A program made the position numbers and the translations under genes. 8,268 bases of DNA from Bacteroidota bacterium (GTDB taxonomy: Bacteria > Bacteroidota > Bacteroidia > JACCXN01): contig CANHPJ010000054.1 in NCBI GenBank assembly GCA_947462515.1, positions 1-8,268 of the forward strand, written 5' to 3'. Below, piece after piece: positions 6,276 through 8,268 of the stretch (positions within the stretch are counted from its first letter, which is position 1; each line of letters starts with the position of its first letter). The notes under the pieces are model-generated. The model was not told the DNA's origin, did not search any database, and saw only the letters and a program-made list of their open reading frames with translations.

Positions 6276-6902
6276 ATGAAACCAGATATTATTCTTAAAT
6301 ATTTCCCAAACATTTCTTCCATTCAACAGGAACAATTTGAAATGCTTTGGGATTCATATCTCAACTGGAATAGTCAAATCAATGTGATTTCAAGAAAAGA
6401 TTTTGATTCTTTATACGAAAAACACGTCCTACATTCTCTTGGAATAGCCAAAGTTATTTCCTTTAAAAGCGGAACAAAAATACTAGATATAGGAACAGGC
6501 GGAGGATTTCCAGGAATCCCTTTAGCAATTCTATTCCCAGAATGCCACTTTCATTTAGTTGATTCAATAGGAAAAAAAATTAAAGTTGTTGAGGAAGTTT
6601 CAAAAGCAATTGGACTTAACAATCTTTTTGCTGAAAATTCAAGAGCTGAATTAGTAAATGACAAATTTGATTTTATTGTTAGCCGAGCCGTTACCGCACT
6701 TCCCGAATTCATGTCATGGACAACGGGTAAATTTTTAAAAACAAACAATAATATCCTGCCAAATGGAATACTTTATTTAAAAGGGGGCGATTTAAAAGAA
6801 GAGATAAGCACAGTAAAAAAAACAATAAAAATATTCGATATAAGCGACTACTTTAATGAGGCGTTTTTTGAGACTAAAAAAGTGGTCTTTGTAAAAAACT
6901 AA
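6276..6902 (+). CDS. rsmG: 16S rRNA (guanine-527-N7)-methyltransferase
   Basis: RsmG (GidB) uses S-adenosylmethionine to methylate N7 of G527 in the 530 loop of 16S rRNA; loss of the enzyme is known to give low-level streptomycin resistance. The 208 residues match the family length. Landmarks are WNSQINVISR (31-40), HVLHSL (50-55), the SAM-binding glycine motif LDIGTGGGFPG (70-80), the acidic end of strand 2 in LVDSIGKK (94-101), VSRAVTALPEF (135-145) and LYLKGG (166-171). The ATG at 6276 is the first in-frame start with family-like sequence. It follows the sigma gene by 56 bp with no clear promoter of its own, so it is probably the last gene of that transcript. It converges on the membrane protein gene 41 bp beyond. 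Confidence 0.96.
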   Translation: MKPDIILKYFPNISSIQQEQFEMLWDSYLNWNSQINVISRKDFDSLYEKHVLHSLGIAKVISFKSGTKILDIGTGGGFPGIPLAILFPECHFHLVDSIGKKIKVVEEVSKAIGLNNLFAENSRAELVNDKFDFIVSRAVTALPEFMSWTTGKFLKTNNNILPNGILYLKGGDLKEEISTVKKTIKIFDISDYFNEAFFETKKVVFVKN

Positions 6903-6943
6903 ACAGGCTTAAAATAGAAATTTAGATCATCTCAAAAGAGATA

Positions 6944-8268
6944 TTAATTATCTCTATTCTGGAACAACACTACCCCCGCGAGTTCCATTTTATGGTACAT
7001 TCTGCATATATAAAGAAAACTCATAAAAAAAGGAAGTAGTGGGATTTTATATCTTACTAAAGCCCCGAAATTAGAAGTTGACAAGCCAACCATAAAAGCA
7101 AAGATTATGGTAAATAATAATGCAAATAAAAGATAAGGATCCGCCCTTACATATCTAATCAAACGAATAATCCCAATTTTAATTATTAAACTCAGCGTCA
7201 AAAATAAAAGCAGTGTATTTTCCAAAGCTGACAATATCATAACAGGATTGCGAGCCTCAATTAAATACGGACGAAATAAAGCAGCATTTATTGCCACAGG
7301 GGCTTTTGAAATCATACTACTTGTTGAACCATCAAATTCTCCTATATCAAAATAATTGTCTCCATATTGATCTCTTTTTAAATCCTGCTGAATAACTTGG
7401 GCGGATGAAACCGCATTGTCAACAGAAAATTTCCCCATGCTTTCACTCATCTCTCCAAGCATATAACTTGAACCGAATAAAGATGCGACCAACATAATAG
7501 GAGTTAATGAAAATCGTACCACAACATTTTTTATGGATTTTATTTTTTTGAAACTAAACCATATCAATGAACCAGGCACAAGGCTATATAAAATATATGG
7601 CTTTATTGAAATTAAAACATATAATGCAACAACTAGAAAAACCAGGTGTGGAATATAATTTTTTCTTTCCATAAAAATCCCATAAAAAGCAACTACTGCC
7701 ATGCAAGTTGCAGAAAACGTCAAAGTATCTTTCATTATTCCAGAACCCCAGAACAAAACCGAAGGGATATATAAAACAGCATAGGTAAGCTCTTTATCGG
7801 CCAAAGGATAAAGTTTAGCCAAAAGCAAAAACAGACGCCATATTCCTACAAAAGTAATCCACGCAACCAATACTGCAGTAGTAATAAAATTATTGAATGC
7901 AATAAATGCAATGGGTGAAATATACCTGGAAACAGCAAAACTTTTCGGATCACGAAATATGTGTCTTTCAGGGAAACCAGTTCCTCCATTAAAGTATGAA
8001 TACTCAACCCATCCGTTTTCCTTTGAACTAAAAAGTATATCTAAACCTCGACTCAAATTCTGCTTTATCAGATTATTCAGACACGTTGTTGTGTACATAT
8101 AATCTACTGTATCGCCTCCTTTATAGTAAAACAAATAAATTAATGTGAGTGCCAATGCTCCACAAATCTTAAAGACAATTGCTCTCGTATAATATTTATA
8201 AAGATAATTATCTTTTATTTTCTCTTTTGCATGCCTTTTAGACAGGAATATAATAATGAGAATATATA
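6944..8268 (-). CDS. Unassigned polytopic membrane protein, possibly a glycan-acting GT-C-like or polymerase-like enzyme (partial, 5' end outside window)
   Basis: I do not recognise this family with certainty. The frame stays open from the TAA at 6944-6946 to the right edge (first full codon 8266-8264), giving about 440 visible residues and no in-frame ATG in the first 37 codons, so the true start is probably outside. The TTG at 8155 falls inside a hydrophobic segment and is an unlikely start. Counting residues from that TTG, hydrophobic segments lie near -8 to 11, 84-112, 145-160, 169-200, 212-234, 308-330, 341-360 and 370-385, with a soluble stretch at about 235-300. Distinct motifs are YKGGDTVDY (11-19) just after a membrane segment, PSVLFWGSGIMKD (131-143) and GALVRYKIPLLPFF (364-377). 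An acidic loop after an early membrane helix and a late R-x-K-x-P segment recall GT-C glycosyltransferases and polysaccharide polymerases; this is inference. Confidence 0.75.
   Translation of the reverse strand, partial: YILIIIFLSKRHAKEKIKDNYLYKYYTRAIVFKICGALALTLIYLFYYKGGDTVDYMYTTTCLNNLIKQNLSRGLDILFSSKENGWVEYSYFNGGTGFPERHIFRDPKSFAVSRYISPIAFIAFNNFITTAVLVAWITFVGIWRLFLLLAKLYPLADKELTYAVLYIPSVLFWGSGIMKDTLTFSATCMAVVAFYGIFMERKNYIPHLVFLVVALYVLISIKPYILYSLVPGSLIWFSFKKIKSIKNVVVRFSLTPIMLVASLFGSSYMLGEMSESMGKFSVDNAVSSAQVIQQDLKRDQYGDNYFDIGEFDGSTSSMISKAPVAINAALFRPYLIEARNPVMILSALENTLLLFLTLSLIIKIGIIRLIRYVRADPYLLFALLFTIIFAFMVGLSTSNFGALVRYKIPLLPFFMSFLYICRMYHKMELAGVVLFQNRDN

Noticed and set aside
6551..6748. Minus-strand open frame opposite rsmG
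   Set aside because: Shadow of rsmG; the sense strand encodes the clear SAM-binding motif.
6929..6954. Alternating ATCTC / GAGAT / ATCTC segments able to form two exclusive hairpins between rsmG and the membrane protein gene
   Set aside because: Stems are 5-6 bp and AT-rich without a U tract, so neither a terminator nor a switch can be supported.
7893..8102. Plus-strand open frame opposite the last membrane protein
   Set aside because: Antisense to a long continuous membrane-protein frame with no independent support.

Overview
The window is AT-rich and looks like chromosomal, mainly housekeeping DNA from a Bacteroidota bacterium, probably near the Cytophagales. Four things point that way. 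Protein sequences such as AccA, the LptF/LptG permease, the ECF sigma factor and Tgt have the wording I associate with that phylum. Perfect or near-perfect matches to the Bacteroidota promoter -7 element TAnnTTTG sit just upstream of several gene starts. Clear Shine-Dalgarno sequences are lacking. The Tgt has lost its zinc-binding cysteines, which I recall as a trait of this phylum. The genus-level placement is inference.

Layout from left to right: the last 16 codons of a crotonase (enoyl-CoA hydratase-like) gene on + (1-51); a bidirectional hairpin terminator (71-103); accA on - (197-1144); a divergent promoter region; ispE on + (1274-2098); an LptF/LptG-family permease on - (2114-3190), converging on ispE with a 15-bp gap; tgt on - (3281-4411), upstream of the permease; a second divergent promoter region; then a rightward group made of a membrane GT2 glycosyltransferase (4493-5617), an ECF sigma factor overlapping it by 10 bp (5608-6219) and rsmG (6276-6902). 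The last gene is a large polytopic membrane protein on - (6944 to beyond the right edge) that converges on rsmG. No gap exceeds about 150 bp.

The genes cover core functions: fatty-acid synthesis (AccA), isoprenoid precursors by the MEP pathway (IspE), lipopolysaccharide export (LptF/LptG), tRNA queuosine modification (Tgt), 16S rRNA m7G methylation (RsmG), transcription control (ECF sigma) and glycan assembly (GT2). The right-hand membrane protein may also act on glycans, but I do not recognise its family with certainty.

I see no mobile element, CRISPR array, tRNA or rRNA, and no clear case for a new biological system. The points most worth a second look are the cysteine-free metal site of Tgt, the unassigned membrane protein at the right edge, the sigma factor coupled to a glycosyltransferase with no anti-sigma gene beside it, and the paired TAnnTTTG elements in both divergent regions.
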